This document shows positions 1 through 21,230 of a DNA stretch of 64,000 bases, piece after piece. Source of the stretch: Azolla caroliniana. Lineage: Eukaryota > Polypodiophyta. The DNA is taken from NCBI GenBank assembly GCA_043228905.1, contig JBHGNT010000073.1:56085-120084 (forward strand), written 5' to 3'. How positions within the stretch are numbered: the stretch's first letter is position 1; every line of letters starts with the position of its first letter. A model generated the notes under the pieces. The model saw only the letters and a program-made list of their open reading frames with translations. It ran no database searches and had not been told where the DNA came from. The position numbers and the translations under genes were made by a program.

Positions 1-396
1 AAGGGTTCAACGGGACAAGTACCATTGCAATTACTCGAAATGCGTTTAGATAATATTATTTTTCACTTGGGTATGGCTCCGACCATTCCTGCAGCTAGAC
101 AACCGGTCAATCACAGACACATCTTAGTCAACGATCATATTGTGGATGTACCTAGTTACCGTTGCAAACCGAAAGATATTCTTACTGTTCGGAATCGACC
201 AACTTCTTTGAATGGATTAAAAAGGACCGGTATTATTGAGTCTTCTCGAGGGAACCAAATACCAGATCACCTAACTCTCTCTTTTTCGGAGGACAACAGA
301 CCGAAGGGGTTAGTTAATAAAACCGCCACTCGAGAATCTATCGACTTGAATATAAACGAATTGTCAGTCGTCGAATACTATTCTCGGAAAGCTTAA
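1..396 (+). CDS. rps4: Ribosomal protein S4, 3' part (partial)
   Basis: This is the C-terminal 131 codons of plastid ribosomal protein S4, a 16S rRNA-binding protein of the small subunit; the 5' part lies before the window. The frame is open from base 1. It contains the S4 RNA-binding region ([20 protein letters not shown], then [10 protein letters not shown] and [10 protein letters not shown]). It ends in a normal TAA at 394-396. The convergent neighbour is trnS-GGA on the other strand, the usual land-plant pairing. The ATG at 25 is an internal methionine, not the start. Confidence 0.97.
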   Translation, partial: KGSTGQVPLQLLEMRLDNIIFHLGMAPTIPAARQPVNHRHILVNDHIVDVPSYRCKPKDILTVRNRPTSLNGLKRTGIIESSRGNQIPDHLTLSFSEDNRPKGLVNKTATRESIDLNINELSVVEYYSRKA

Positions 397-820
397 ACCT
401 AAGCGAGTTACTTATACAATGGAGTAAGTTTTTCAGTAAATCAGATTGTTTGAGAATCCTTATAATTCTCAAGCGATCTGTTTGAGATAGAAACCAACAA
501 AGGGCTCACTAAAAAGATTAGTAAGATAGATAAAAAATCCGACTTATCTATCGCGGCAAAAAACCGTTTAAAATATCGTACTTCATACTTTAAAAGCGGA
601 GTTTTGAACAGATCTAACCGACACGTCATGAAATATTCCGGGCTACTTAAAGATTTCTAGTCCAGTAATGAGCAATTCTATTACAAAGGACCATCCGTAT
701 TCCCAACTTATCAGCCCTCTCCTTCCCGTCACTGGGAAAGTTTCGGTTATGATTAATAGTAAGTAATTTATAGGGGGAATGCCGCAACGAAGGGGATGTG
801 GAAACAGAAGGGTTTCAGAA
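397..820. other. rps4-trnS spacer
   Basis: No gene is seen here. A 62-codon reverse ORF at 441-629 has no recognisable family and is taken as chance. Confidence 0.7.
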
Positions 821-906
821 GGAAGGAGAGGGATTTGAACCCTCGGTAAACAGCAGTCTACTTAGCATTTCCGGTGCTACACCTTAAACCCCTCGGTCAC
901 CCTTCC
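821..906 (-). tRNA. trnS-GGA: tRNA-Ser (GGA)
   Basis: An 86-nt class II tRNA on the reverse strand. The acceptor GGAAGGG pairs with TCCTTCC. The anticodon stem TAGCA/TGCTA encloses GGA, and there is a long variable arm and a T-arm with GGTTCAAATCC. It faces rps4. Confidence 0.95.
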
Positions 907-1498
907 TTTAGGTTTGATTTTTCAGATACTATGACACATTCTAGAGATTTAGGTAGCAAAGTTGCAAGCAAGCAAGCTGGTGATCCATACATAATAGTGA
1001 GATAGTACTATTTATTTTACACACAGATCTAGTACTCACCTACTTCAGATTATTTTTAGAGATATCATTGATATCTGAGATTGACATAATATAAAACAAG
1101 AATATTTTACATATGAATCTTTATCTTGGTCACTATTAATCGGATTTCTATACAAGAGAAATCCTTTTTACTTTTGAATGGGTAGGCTTTTCTATCACAA
1201 TCCGAGAGGGGTCGAATTCGAAGAGAAAAAAAAACCTGTTTTTTTGGGGGTTGCGATAAACAAGTTTCGACACTCTGTTTCTCCACCCATCAGAAGCCTT
1301 TTTCTGTTACATGCAGAGAGGTCGAATCCATTATTCCATTGCTTTTTAATGTCTGGTTGCAAATTCAAATACATAAATGATGTGCGGCGTACTTATTGCT
1401 TTCTCGTACCGCCAAAAGCCAAAAGCATTATTTTATTAGTAATCCCGATTAATACAACAATAAGTGGAATGTGAGAGAAAAAGAATTTGGAATTGATT
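907..1498. other. trnS-ycf3 spacer and ycf3 leader
   Basis: AT-rich spacer holding the 5' leader of ycf3. The 98-codon ORF at 1178-1474 is not conserved as far as I can tell. No clear promoter pair was picked out. Confidence 0.6.
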
Positions 1499-3395
1499 AT
1501 GCCCAGATCTCAGAGAAATGACAATTCTATTGATAAGACTTCCACAATTCTAGCAGATATTTTGTTACAAGTTTTGCCGACCACTGAAAGAGAGAGGAAA
1601 GCTTCTACATATCATAGGGATGGTGCGATTCGGTAGGGTAAATCCGTTCTTATCGACATCTAGTAAACGGTAATCCAAAAAGACCCACGTTTTGTGAAGG
1701 TGTGTTTCGATTCGGGAACAAGTCCTTCGGTCGTGTATCCACGATTCGCGCAACCTCGAATGCTACAGCCATATGACTAATAGGTTTTAGTAATAAGTGG
1801 AAGACTGAGCCTACGAAATAAAAAACTATGCATGATTTCGCGGGTGAGCGTGGGGGGAAGACACTACGCATAGAAATCGACATCACAAATACTTCGTTAA
1901 TCTGTTTTTGGTTTCGCCACGTATTAAACCTCTTTGACGACTCTAGAATCGTGGTTGACAGTGATTGGGACGACAGACACCCATCCCGTTTGTGTTTTGG
2001 ATACCCCCAGAATCATCGGAAATTGTCGAGGCGAATAATCCCCGTAATTTTTAAAAATTCAAAAACAAGGCGTTGGGAACGAAGAAATTGTAAAGGATTT
2101 TCGGAAGTAAAATAATCTATTTATTTAGTTGTTTGCCTGGAAATTTTTTGCAAGAAGGATGGTTAGGTACTAATTTTACAACACACTAGCCCCCGCTCAA
2201 TTACAGGTTAGGGGTAGAAATAATCAATTTATTTCGAACGTTACTACCCCCCGTGCTTCGGGCGGGAGTAGCCGTATGAGATGGAAATCTCACGTACGGT
2301 TTTGGAACGGGGCTTATTCGCATTAGCAACCGTAACGGATGTCGGCCCAATCCGAAGGAGAGTATGCAGAAGCTTTATAAAACTATTACAAAGCTATGCG
2401 CTTAGAAATTGATTCTTACGATCGGAGTTACATACTTCATAATATAGGTCCTATTCATACTAGTAACGGGAAACATGCAAAAGCATTGGAATATTACTTC
2501 CAAGCATTGGAGCGGAATTCTTTTCTGCCACAAGCTCTTAATAATATGGCTGTGATCTGTCACTACGTGCGATTATCTATACCTTGGGATCCTTTGGCTC
2601 GTAGCTATTCAACCAACGAAAAAGGCATCCCATAAACATACTTCTGATCTGAACGAGAGTTGTTGCAAGCTGTGGGGATAAGCTCTACCCCCTCCAGATT
2701 AACCCAAGTTTGAAAGAAGGGTAGCCTAAAGATCCCATGGGTAATCGATTAAATGGAAGGATATAGCACCGTAAAGATTCATCATTGAAGATATGGGTTG
2801 ATACAATGAGTTTGGTCTAACCAAGAAGTTACACAATCTGTCTCTGTAGCAGGGTCGATTGGAAAAATAGGGGTAACGGACCACGGTGTAGTATAAAATC
2901 CCAAAGGAACAATCTATCTGAATGGATCCATATTCAGAAGGAATAGGATAATTAGCCTTAGAAGAGGGATTTCTATATCTATATATATAGAAATCCTTCT
3001 CTTGACTGGGAGTACGGAAAGAACTATATCCGGAAAGAGGTAGAGTTGGAAACCCCCATCGATGACTACTTCCGACTCTTCGACGAATCGGAAATTGGTT
3101 TACTCTATTTCAGGGGGATAGTTTGCTAGTTAGCCAACCGGAAACGTAGTTGTTCGAGCCGTATGAGGTAGGAAACTCTCAAGTTCGGTTCTGAGGGAGG
3201 AGGTCTACAAAAAGATCCATCCATCCTGACCGAGGGGAACAGGCCATTCAGGAGGGAGACTCAGAAAATTCAGAAGCTCGGTTCGATCAAGCCGCCGATT
3301 ATCGGAGACAAGCAGTAGCACTTTCCCCTGGTAATTACATTGAAGCGCAGAATCGGTTGAAGATTACGGGACGTTCTTCTCCCCTGAGTGAGTGA
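1499..3395 (+). CDS. ycf3: Photosystem I assembly protein Ycf3 (3 exons, 2 group II introns)
   Basis: Ycf3 (also called pafI) is a thylakoid-associated TPR protein needed to assemble photosystem I. The exons are 1499-1622, 2337-2566 and 3231-3395, giving 172 aa, close to the usual 168-172. Exon 1 begins [14 protein letters not shown]. Exon 2 carries TPR repeats ([32 protein letters not shown]). Exon 3 begins [12 protein letters not shown]. Both introns start GTGCG and end AC, and both show domain V-like hairpins (near 2265-2310 and 3160-3200). Exon 2 has an in-frame TAA at 2378-2380 where the family has Gln, so U-to-C editing to CAA is expected. Intron 2 contains a 12-bp palindromic hairpin at 2967-2996. 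The exon limits were set by family homology and intron-end rules. Confidence 0.95.
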
Positions 3396-5990
<2,595 letters not shown>

Positions 5991-5997
5991 TGGCTAG

Positions 5998-8220
<2,223 letters not shown>

Positions 8221-8347
8221 TCCATCCGTTTCTGAATTTACCTCCTAATCAACAGAGTCTTTTTTTCTATTTTTAGTTTGTCCGTGCCACTATTACCCCG
8301 TTGGGGCTAATCGCAAAATCAACCAGATTACAAGTTGATTCATAAAA

Positions 8348-8392
8348 AGAAAAAGGAAAAAAATGTATATATACTTTTTTTTTCCTTTTTCT
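8348..8392. terminator. psaB 3' inverted repeat
   Basis: A purine-rich arm (8348-8363) is complementary to a pyrimidine-rich arm (8375-8392) around a short AT loop. It forms a stem of about 16 bp in the psaB-rps14 spacer. Plastid hairpins like this usually stabilise or process 3' ends; that role is inferred. Confidence 0.6.
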
Positions 8393-8491
8393 ACCCACAA
8401 GTCGAGGGCAAATAAATACTTCCATAACAGATCTTATCCGTGTTCTATGTTTAGAATAGCATAAAAATCCCATTCAACTGACTTGTGAATT

Positions 8492-8794
8492 ACGGCAAGA
8501 AAGAGTCTTATTGAGAAGGAGAAAAGGAAAAAAGAATTAGTAAAAGAATATGAAGCTATTCGTCAATCTTTGAAACGGCAAATCAGGATCAGTTCATCAA
8601 TCCAGCAAAAGATAGAAATTTCTAAGCAGCTGCAATCTTTGCCGCGTAATAGTGCGCCTACTCGTCTCCGTAACCGATGTTCCCTAACCGGACGACCCAG
8701 ATCCAATTATCGAGACTTTGGTTTATCCAGACATGTACCTCGTGAAATGGCACATACTTGTTTGTTGCCTGGGGTAAAAAAATCAAGTTGGTAA
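8492..8794 (+). CDS. rps14: Ribosomal protein S14 (ACG start)
   Basis: Small-subunit ribosomal protein S14, 100 aa as in other plastids. The family start ([20 protein letters not shown]) falls on ACG at 8492-8494, needing C-to-U editing. The C-terminal half shows the S14 signature ([29 protein letters not shown]) and ends KSSW, as expected. A later in-frame alternative start near 8570 would remove the conserved N-terminus. It is last in the psaA-psaB-rps14 operon. Confidence 0.95.
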   Translation, partial: TARKSLIEKEKRKKELVKEYEAIRQSLKRQIRISSSIQQKIEISKQLQSLPRNSAPTRLRNRCSLTGRPRSNYRDFGLSRHVPREMAHTCLLPGVKKSSW

Positions 8795-8918
8795 ATAAAG
8801 AGAAACTCTACTAATAAAGTATAAAAAAAGATATATATAGATTACATAGTTCTTTCTTTTTTCATGTTCAATGCAATTATTAAAGGATGTATAATAATTA
8901 CATCGAAGGTATCGATTA

Positions 8919-8992
8919 CGCGGGGTAGAGCAGCTTGGTAGCTCGCAAGGCTCATAACCTTGAGGTCACAGGTTCAAATCCTGTCTCCGCAA
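8919..8992 (+). tRNA. trnfM-CAU: Initiator tRNA-fMet (CAU)
   Basis: A 74-nt cloverleaf with anticodon CAT. The first acceptor pair is the C-A mismatch typical of initiator tRNA (CGCGGGG / CTCCGCA). It sits downstream of rps14, as in other land plants. Confidence 0.97.
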
Positions 8993-9151
8993 AGGAAACC
9001 ACCGATTCTTTCTCTATTGCTGGTGCAGCAGGTCATGCCCCCCGTCGAGCTTACCCTAAAAGTTCCGCTCATCTGGAAATAGAATAGATATTAATACTAA
9101 AAAAATATGACTATTTAAATTAAATAAAAGAGGGTAGATAAAAAAATCTAG

Positions 9152-9223
9152 GCCCCTTTAACTCAGTGGTAGAGTACCGCCATGGTAAGGCGTAAGTCAT
9201 CGGTTCAAATCCGATAAGGGGCT
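9152..9223 (+). tRNA. trnT-GGU: tRNA-Thr (GGU)
   Basis: A 72-nt cloverleaf. Acceptor GCCCCTT pairs with AAGGGGC, the anticodon is GGT, and the T-arm is GGTTCAAATCC. Its place between trnfM and psbD reflects the fern arrangement rather than the seed-plant one. Confidence 0.96.
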
Positions 9224-13248
<4,025 letters not shown>

Positions 13249-13824
13249 AGAACAAAACGCGGGAAAATAAGAAAGTTCAAATTCTCGGAAAAAGGAAAGG
13301 ATTCTCCCTCTACTGCTACTGGTAGTAAGTCCATATGCGCTTGATGAATGTACATTTCTGTCGGCGGATTCGTTACCTATTCCATTAAATCCAAGTAGAT
13401 TTATATTGTCTATCCATCTATTCGGATGGGTAGACACCAACAACTTCGGAGTCTAGCTAGCTCAACGATATGGGCAACCTCAAAATGATAAATACTTTAA
13501 GTTTTTATGCAGTAATGAATGTATATGTGTCAGAAACGACGATTTCTTAGGAGCTACTTTTAGGTAGACTGTCAGAGCGGAGGCGGTTGGTTGCTATAAC
13601 TCTATAACTGGAAATCTAAATTTCCGTCGAAGCGGGAGACTAGCGTCAACCCGATTTATTTGTACTTGGATTGGTTTTTCGACGCATCATAGGCAACAAA
13701 TCCCCTCGTCAACTACTTTTTTTTCTAAAAGTCATTTTTTTTTTTTTAGAGACCACCCACATACCATATAATGCTGACGTCTCTCAATATTATTATTATG
13801 GCTTAATCTTCGATATTGAACTGT
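13249..13824. other. psbC-trnS spacer
   Basis: No gene is seen; only short ORFs and a T-run near 13733-13747. Confidence 0.6.
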
Positions 13825-13825
13825 A

Positions 13826-13913
13826 GGAGAGAGAGGGATTCGAACCCTCGATGGTGTTTCGGCACCATGCCAGTTTTCAAGACTGGAGCCATAAACCACT
13901 CGGCCATCTCTCC
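13826..13913 (-). tRNA. trnS-UGA: tRNA-Ser (UGA)
   Basis: A class II tRNA on the reverse strand. Acceptor GGAGAGA pairs with TCTCTCC, anticodon TGA lies in CTTGAAA, and a long variable arm is present. It lies between psbC and psbZ, as in most land plants. Confidence 0.96.
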
Positions 13914-14276
13914 TAGATACATAGAATCCTTGTCTAACAATCAGAAGTATCAATGATCTACCTTCTTGGTAGATAGATTATCTCAACGTCAATATATATG
14001 TATTGTATCGAAACTTACCTATAGTATGGAAGATATGAAACGGATTTTCTTGTAAGATTGATGGTAGAATTCTGTGGATCACTGTTGCTAATTGCGGAAT
14101 TTTTCCACCTCCATTCAATGAGTCATCGATAGATTGAGTAACATCAAAATATAGAGTACCAGAAGGTTTTTAGCTCCCGCTTAATATCTTACCTTCTGTT
14201 GGTACAACGAGAATCTTGCCGAATGAGGATTGGATGGTACAAACAACCCATTTTTGATACCCAGGGAATTAGAATT
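13914..14276. other. trnS-psbZ spacer
   Basis: Spacer and psbZ leader. The psbZ frame stays open upstream to 14199 (26 extra codons), but those residues do not match PsbZ. Confidence 0.55.
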
Positions 14277-14468
14277 ACGACTATAGCTTTTCAATTGGCT
14301 TTATTTGCACTAATCACCATATCATTCTTACTAGTTGTTGGTGTACCTGTTGCGCTCGCGTCTCCTGATGGTTGGTCCAGCAATAAAAATTTTGTATTTT
14401 CGGGGGCTTCGTTATGGATCGGATTAGTTTTCTTAGTAGGTATACCCAATTCCTTTATTTCCCAATGA
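14277..14468 (+). CDS. psbZ: Photosystem II protein Z (ACG start, possible edited stop)
   Basis: PsbZ is a small two-helix PSII subunit at the core-antenna interface. The family start [12 protein letters not shown] falls on ACG 14277-14279, needing C-to-U editing. Two membrane segments flank [15 protein letters not shown]. The genomic frame gives 63 aa ending NSFISQ, while the family ends NSLIS at 62 aa. The last sense codon is CAA (14463-14465), so C-to-U editing would create UAA and restore the usual end. That second edit is inference. Genomic TGA follows at 14466. Confidence 0.95.
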   Translation, partial: TTIAFQLALFALITISFLLVVGVPVALASPDGWSSNKNFVFSGASLWIGLVFLVGIPNSFISQ

Positions 14469-14722
14469 TTAATAATCCCAGTACTCCGGAACTTACTATC
14501 GCGGGTAGAGACGCAATAAATATCGTTAAGATATAATCTACTCTAAAAAGGAGTTACGGAGTAGCTTTTTCGCCTCAATCTATCTCGGGGGAGAGGGCGG
14601 GTGGGTCCCCTCGCCCGCAACCCGATCGAGTCAAGCAGCTAATCAAGAAGCCGAATGACTTGCAGAGGTTACTATATACTAAGCCTGCGATGGAGTGTAC
14701 AATAAAAGTGATAGGAAAATCT

Positions 14723-14793
14723 GCGGATATAGTTGAATGGTAAAATATCTCCTTGCCAAGGAGATGACGCGGGTTCGATTCCCGCTATCCGCC
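14723..14793 (+). tRNA. trnG-GCC: tRNA-Gly (GCC)
   Basis: A 71-nt cloverleaf. Acceptor GCGGATA pairs with TATCCGC, anticodon GCC lies in CTTGCCAAG, and the T-arm is GGGTTCGATTCCC. It is unsplit, unlike trnG-UCC at 35 kb. Confidence 0.97.
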
Positions 14794-15086
14794 CATAAAA
14801 TCACTCAGGAGCATGCTCCGTACGTGGAGGAAAGAGTGCATCAAAAGTTTAATTGCAAGAATCACTAAATGATTTTTTTGCTTGCTCAGCAAAAAAAAAA
14901 AAAAACCATTAAGTAATCGCTATTTTTGGGGTGACTCGGAAGAGTGCGGGAATCAGCCACTTGCTAAAGCTCCCACCGAGTAGTATACTTATTAGTTAGT
15001 AGACTACTAGTTATAAGGCCTTCCGTATCGATATAAGCTTAGCCTTCGACCAGATCAAGATCAACTATCGGTGGTTCGGTAAGGGG

Positions 15087-15158
15087 GGCGATATAGTCAA
15101 GTGGTAAGACAGAGGATTGCAAATCCTTGATTCCCCAGTTCGAGTCTGGGTGTCGCCT
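15087..15158 (+). tRNA. trnC-GCA: tRNA-Cys (GCA)
   Basis: A 72-nt cloverleaf. Acceptor GGCGATA pairs with TGTCGCC, anticodon GCA lies in ATTGCAAAT, and the T-arm is AGTTCGAGTCT. It precedes petN, the usual order. Confidence 0.96.
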
Positions 15159-15647
15159 ACTAAAAGTCTCAGTGGTATTCGTCAAGTCAAGTAGAGTTTT
15201 TTAAGAAAGGAGTAGAGAAGGGGCTATAAAGATAAGGAGAAGTAAGAAGAGCAAAAAAGATAGATAGATTAACCTTTTTATTCTATTTCTTTGACAATTA
15301 TCAGGGATTGTTTGCCGCGCCGAAACCAGATACAAACCGAGATGCTCTACGGTCTATCATAGCCTATCACTTTGAATGTATCTGGGTGTATCACGCGTAA
15401 GCAACCCCAATATTAGTATAACATCAGTTGCTGTATCAGATGTCTGAATCAGCAAAAATCTCAAATGAATGTTTGGTCACATTAAAAAAAAGGTATATAC
15501 GCCGTCACTATCCTTCGCTATTAGGGTATCCTAGTAAGTAGGAATCAAATCCTCACGCGTTGCGTATGTGGGATATCCATGCGTAGACTCGTAGATAATC
15601 GATCAAAAGTAATTTTTGGGATAGTCGGAAAGATAGGAATCACAATC
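15159..15647. other. trnC-petN spacer
   Basis: No gene is seen. A reverse 88-codon ORF at 15545-15811 overlaps petN and is a shadow of it. Confidence 0.6.
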
Positions 15648-15737
15648 ACGGATCCAGTTAGTATAGCTTGGGCTGCTTCGACGGCGACATCTACGTTCTC
15701 TTTATCACTTGTAGTTTGGGGAAGAAGCGGATCGTAA
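15648..15737 (+). CDS. petN: Cytochrome b6f subunit N, heavily edited
   Basis: PetN is the 29-aa single-helix subunit VIII of the cytochrome b6f complex. The genomic translation TDPVSIAWAASTATSTF, ending SLVVWGRSGS, aligns without gaps with family PetN. Eight of 29 codons would need C-to-U changes to reach the consensus: ACG to AUG at the start, P3, S11, T12, A13, T14, S15 and S29. Length and stop (TAA 15735-15737) are exact. It is on the same strand as trnC and faces psbM. It is easily missed by ATG-based gene finders. Confidence 0.93.
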   Translation, partial: TDPVSIAWAASTATSTFSLSLVVWGRSGS

Positions 15738-16012
15738 AAAAAAGTGGTTGACTCTTCCTCTTGTAGATTGATCTGATTAATGCTCATCGTTGCGGAGGAG
15801 GTACAAGACAAGCAACCCCCCTCTACCTTTTTTGCGGAGAGGGGGGTCCAATCTCTACTCGAAAAGAACGACGGCGTTTCGCTACCGGAACTGTGCTGCG
15901 TATAACCGCCCGCCGTGCCTCAAAAAACTGGTCTGTTCTTCCCTATCCCACAACGAATACTTATTCTAAGTTTCTTTGCTCATTTACAAACGCTGCCTTA
16001 TGCCAACCAACA

Positions 16013-16117
16013 TCAGTTGTTTTGAGCGGCCGTTTGAATATAGAGAATCAGTAAAAAAGCTGTTGGGATTAGGATGAAAAGTGCGGTGGCTACGAACGCA
16101 AGAATGTTAACTTCCGT
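16013..16117 (-). CDS. psbM: Photosystem II protein M (ACG start)
   Basis: PsbM is a single-helix PSII subunit at the dimer interface. Read on the reverse strand from 16117 it gives [18 protein letters not shown], then [16 protein letters not shown], 34 aa with TGA at 16015-16013. The start is ACG and needs C-to-U editing. It converges with petN, as in most land plants. Confidence 0.93.
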   Translation of the reverse strand, partial: TEVNILAFVATALFILIPTAFLLILYIQTAAQNN

Positions 16118-16565
16118 ATTAGTAGTTCAAATCGATTAAAGAGTAATATGAGTTGTCCCGTCGGGCTAAAACTCTTGGACTCTGTTATGAACCATCTATT
16201 TGTTTCGTTGCTGGTTTAGTCGGGTCGACCGAATCAAATGTATCCAATCCAATCATTCGGGGGCGATAAACTTTTTTGGTTGAACCCCCAATATCGATTA
16301 CATAGTATATCACGAAATAGTTTTTTGAGAATACCTGTTCCTCCTATCTTCCGTACAGGGGTAACCAAGCTTTCGTCAGTCATCGACCAATCAGCTATCG
16401 CTGTTTGATGAGGGGATATTCTAAAAAAAATTAAAGCAATTTTCTGAACTGGAGGTATAAAAAATTTTCTTGGGTTTTCTAGTTACTTTTAGAACTTTTT
16501 AAGAAAAAATATTAGATTGATTGACTTTTGGTGGGGAACACTCTATAATCCTAGGAGGTAATCTG
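16118..16565. other. psbM-trnE spacer
   Basis: Contains the psbM leader (reverse strand) and the trnE promoter described separately. No other gene is seen. Confidence 0.6.
16521..16549 (+). promoter_or_regulatory. trnE-trnY promoter (sigma70-type)
   Basis: TTGACT at 16521-16526 and a perfect TATAAT at 16544-16549 with a 17-nt spacer. The pair lies 17 nt upstream of trnE. This is the standard plastid-encoded polymerase promoter form. Confidence 0.85.
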
Positions 16566-16638
16566 GCCCCCATCGTCTAGAGGCCTAGGACAACTCTCTT
16601 TCACGGAGGCGGCGGGGATTCGAATTCCCCTGGGGGTA
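16566..16638 (+). tRNA. trnE-UUC: tRNA-Glu (UUC)
   Basis: A 73-nt cloverleaf with acceptor GCCCCCA, anticodon TTC in CTTTCAC, and T-arm GGGATTCGAATTCCC. In plastids this tRNA also feeds tetrapyrrole synthesis through glutamyl-tRNA reductase. Confidence 0.95.
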
Positions 16639-16817
16639 GCACTCATTCGGCAAGAACCTCACGAATCTTATCGGAGATATTTCTATAGAATAATCCCATT
16701 CCTTTGGCTCGTGCCTAAAAAGTGATGAGTTATAAGATTCAACTTGTCGGGACGCTATGATTACCATAGAACTCCAATTCCGAAACGAAAACGTTTTGTG
16801 ACTTTTTTTTTAAGTGC

Positions 16818-16899
16818 GGGTCGATGCTCGAGTGGTTAATGGGGACGGACTGTAAATCCGCTGGCGACGCCTACGCTGGTTCGAATCCAGCTCGACCCA
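16818..16899 (+). tRNA. trnY-GUA: tRNA-Tyr (GUA)
   Basis: A class II tRNA. Acceptor GGGTCGA pairs with TCGACCC, anticodon GTA lies in CTGTAAA, and a variable arm is present. It is on the same strand as trnE. Confidence 0.95.
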
Positions 16900-16997
16900 A
16901 GAGACGGATACACTTTTGTGTATCTTGTTGATCTTTTTTAGAGATGTCATCACTGAATAAATACGGTGGAATCAGTCCAGTTCGGTAAAACAACGAT

Positions 16998-17071
16998 CGG
17001 GATTGACGGGTCTCGAACCCGCAACTTCCGCCTTGACAGGGCGGTGCTCTAACCAATTGAACTACAATCCC
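16998..17071 (-). tRNA. trnD-GUC: tRNA-Asp (GUC)
   Basis: A reverse-strand cloverleaf. Acceptor GGGATTG pairs with CAATCCC, anticodon GTC lies in CTGTCAA, and the T-arm is GGGTTCGAGACCC. It is opposite to trnE and trnY, whereas in seed plants the three are co-oriented. This fits the fern trnD inversion. Confidence 0.96.
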
Positions 17072-17970
17072 AGGAAGTATTTAGAGTTTATGTAGTAGAT
17101 AGTTCAAAGTCAACGACCTTGTTGGATTGGATTCTTACTCGACGAATAATTTTGTAAAAGACAGAGTAGATCTGTATAGTTGGATTTCGAAGCAAAAGTT
17201 AGGATAGGATCAAACCGAACTTATGGGGCTGGTGTTGGGTAGTGGTTCGGAATCATGTCAAGGAAGTCAAAACGAAAAGGTGATTTTTAAGTTTTGTTCA
17301 ATCCAGAAACTCGACGAGCAGAAAAAAAGATATATATATCTTTTTTTTTATCCCTACTGGTTGGTTTGGTGGTTTTTTGCATGTAGTAAAGACAACTACT
17401 GCGTAGTTCTATGAGTATGAACAGAAGATCTCCGTGGGTCGGTTACTTCTTATGTTATGACTTATTGCATTACACTGAAGTCGTTTCGATGGTCACTACA
17501 TGTACAACTACCCACCTAGTATAAGTAACTAGAATTATAATAATCATTTTTATGATAAAGTTTTCTGCTTCCCTAGCAATTGAATCTACTGATATAATAA
17601 ACTTGCTTAGTTTTAGTCTGTTCGCCGCGAGTCGTTGTATTCTTACGAATGATCAAAAAATCTGTTTTTTCTTTTTTAGAATAAAAAGATTTCTTAACTT
17701 AAAATACCGTTTCGTACTGCCAAAAATCCGTCGGTGGATTTTGTTTACCCTCTATCTTCTATACTATCCCCCAATCTGTTTGTTTCTCCTTCCCTTGGTT
17801 TTTTTTTATTCCAAAATAAAAACGAATATTTCCGCTTATTTTGACACAAAAGGTATCCTGGTTGAAGGAAGAATAAGAACAAACGAAAGAAAAAGAAAGA
17901 TATATTGAAATGGTGGAGTTTTATCCGAGATTTAGTCTCGACGTAACAAGTATTAGGAGGAGATAGAGAT
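17072..17970. other. trnD-rpoB spacer
   Basis: About 0.9 kb with no recognised gene. An ORF at 17552-17908 (118 codons, hydrophobic stretch WILFTLYLLYYPPICLFLL) matches nothing I know and is probably chance in AT-rich DNA. The rpoB promoter should lie here but was not identified. Confidence 0.55.
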
Positions 17971-21186
<3,216 letters not shown>

Positions 21187-21230
21187 TACTCCATAGAAGT
21201 AAAAAAAAACCAATTGAAACTTTTTATCTT

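Noticed and set aside
1178-1474. 98-codon ORF upstream of ycf3
   Set aside because: Unrecognised and inside the ycf3 leader; it does not continue the ycf3 frame.
17552-17908. 118-codon forward ORF in the trnD-rpoB spacer with a hydrophobic stretch
   Set aside because: No family recognised, AT-rich low-complexity codons, and other frames nearby are also open for short distances; probably chance.
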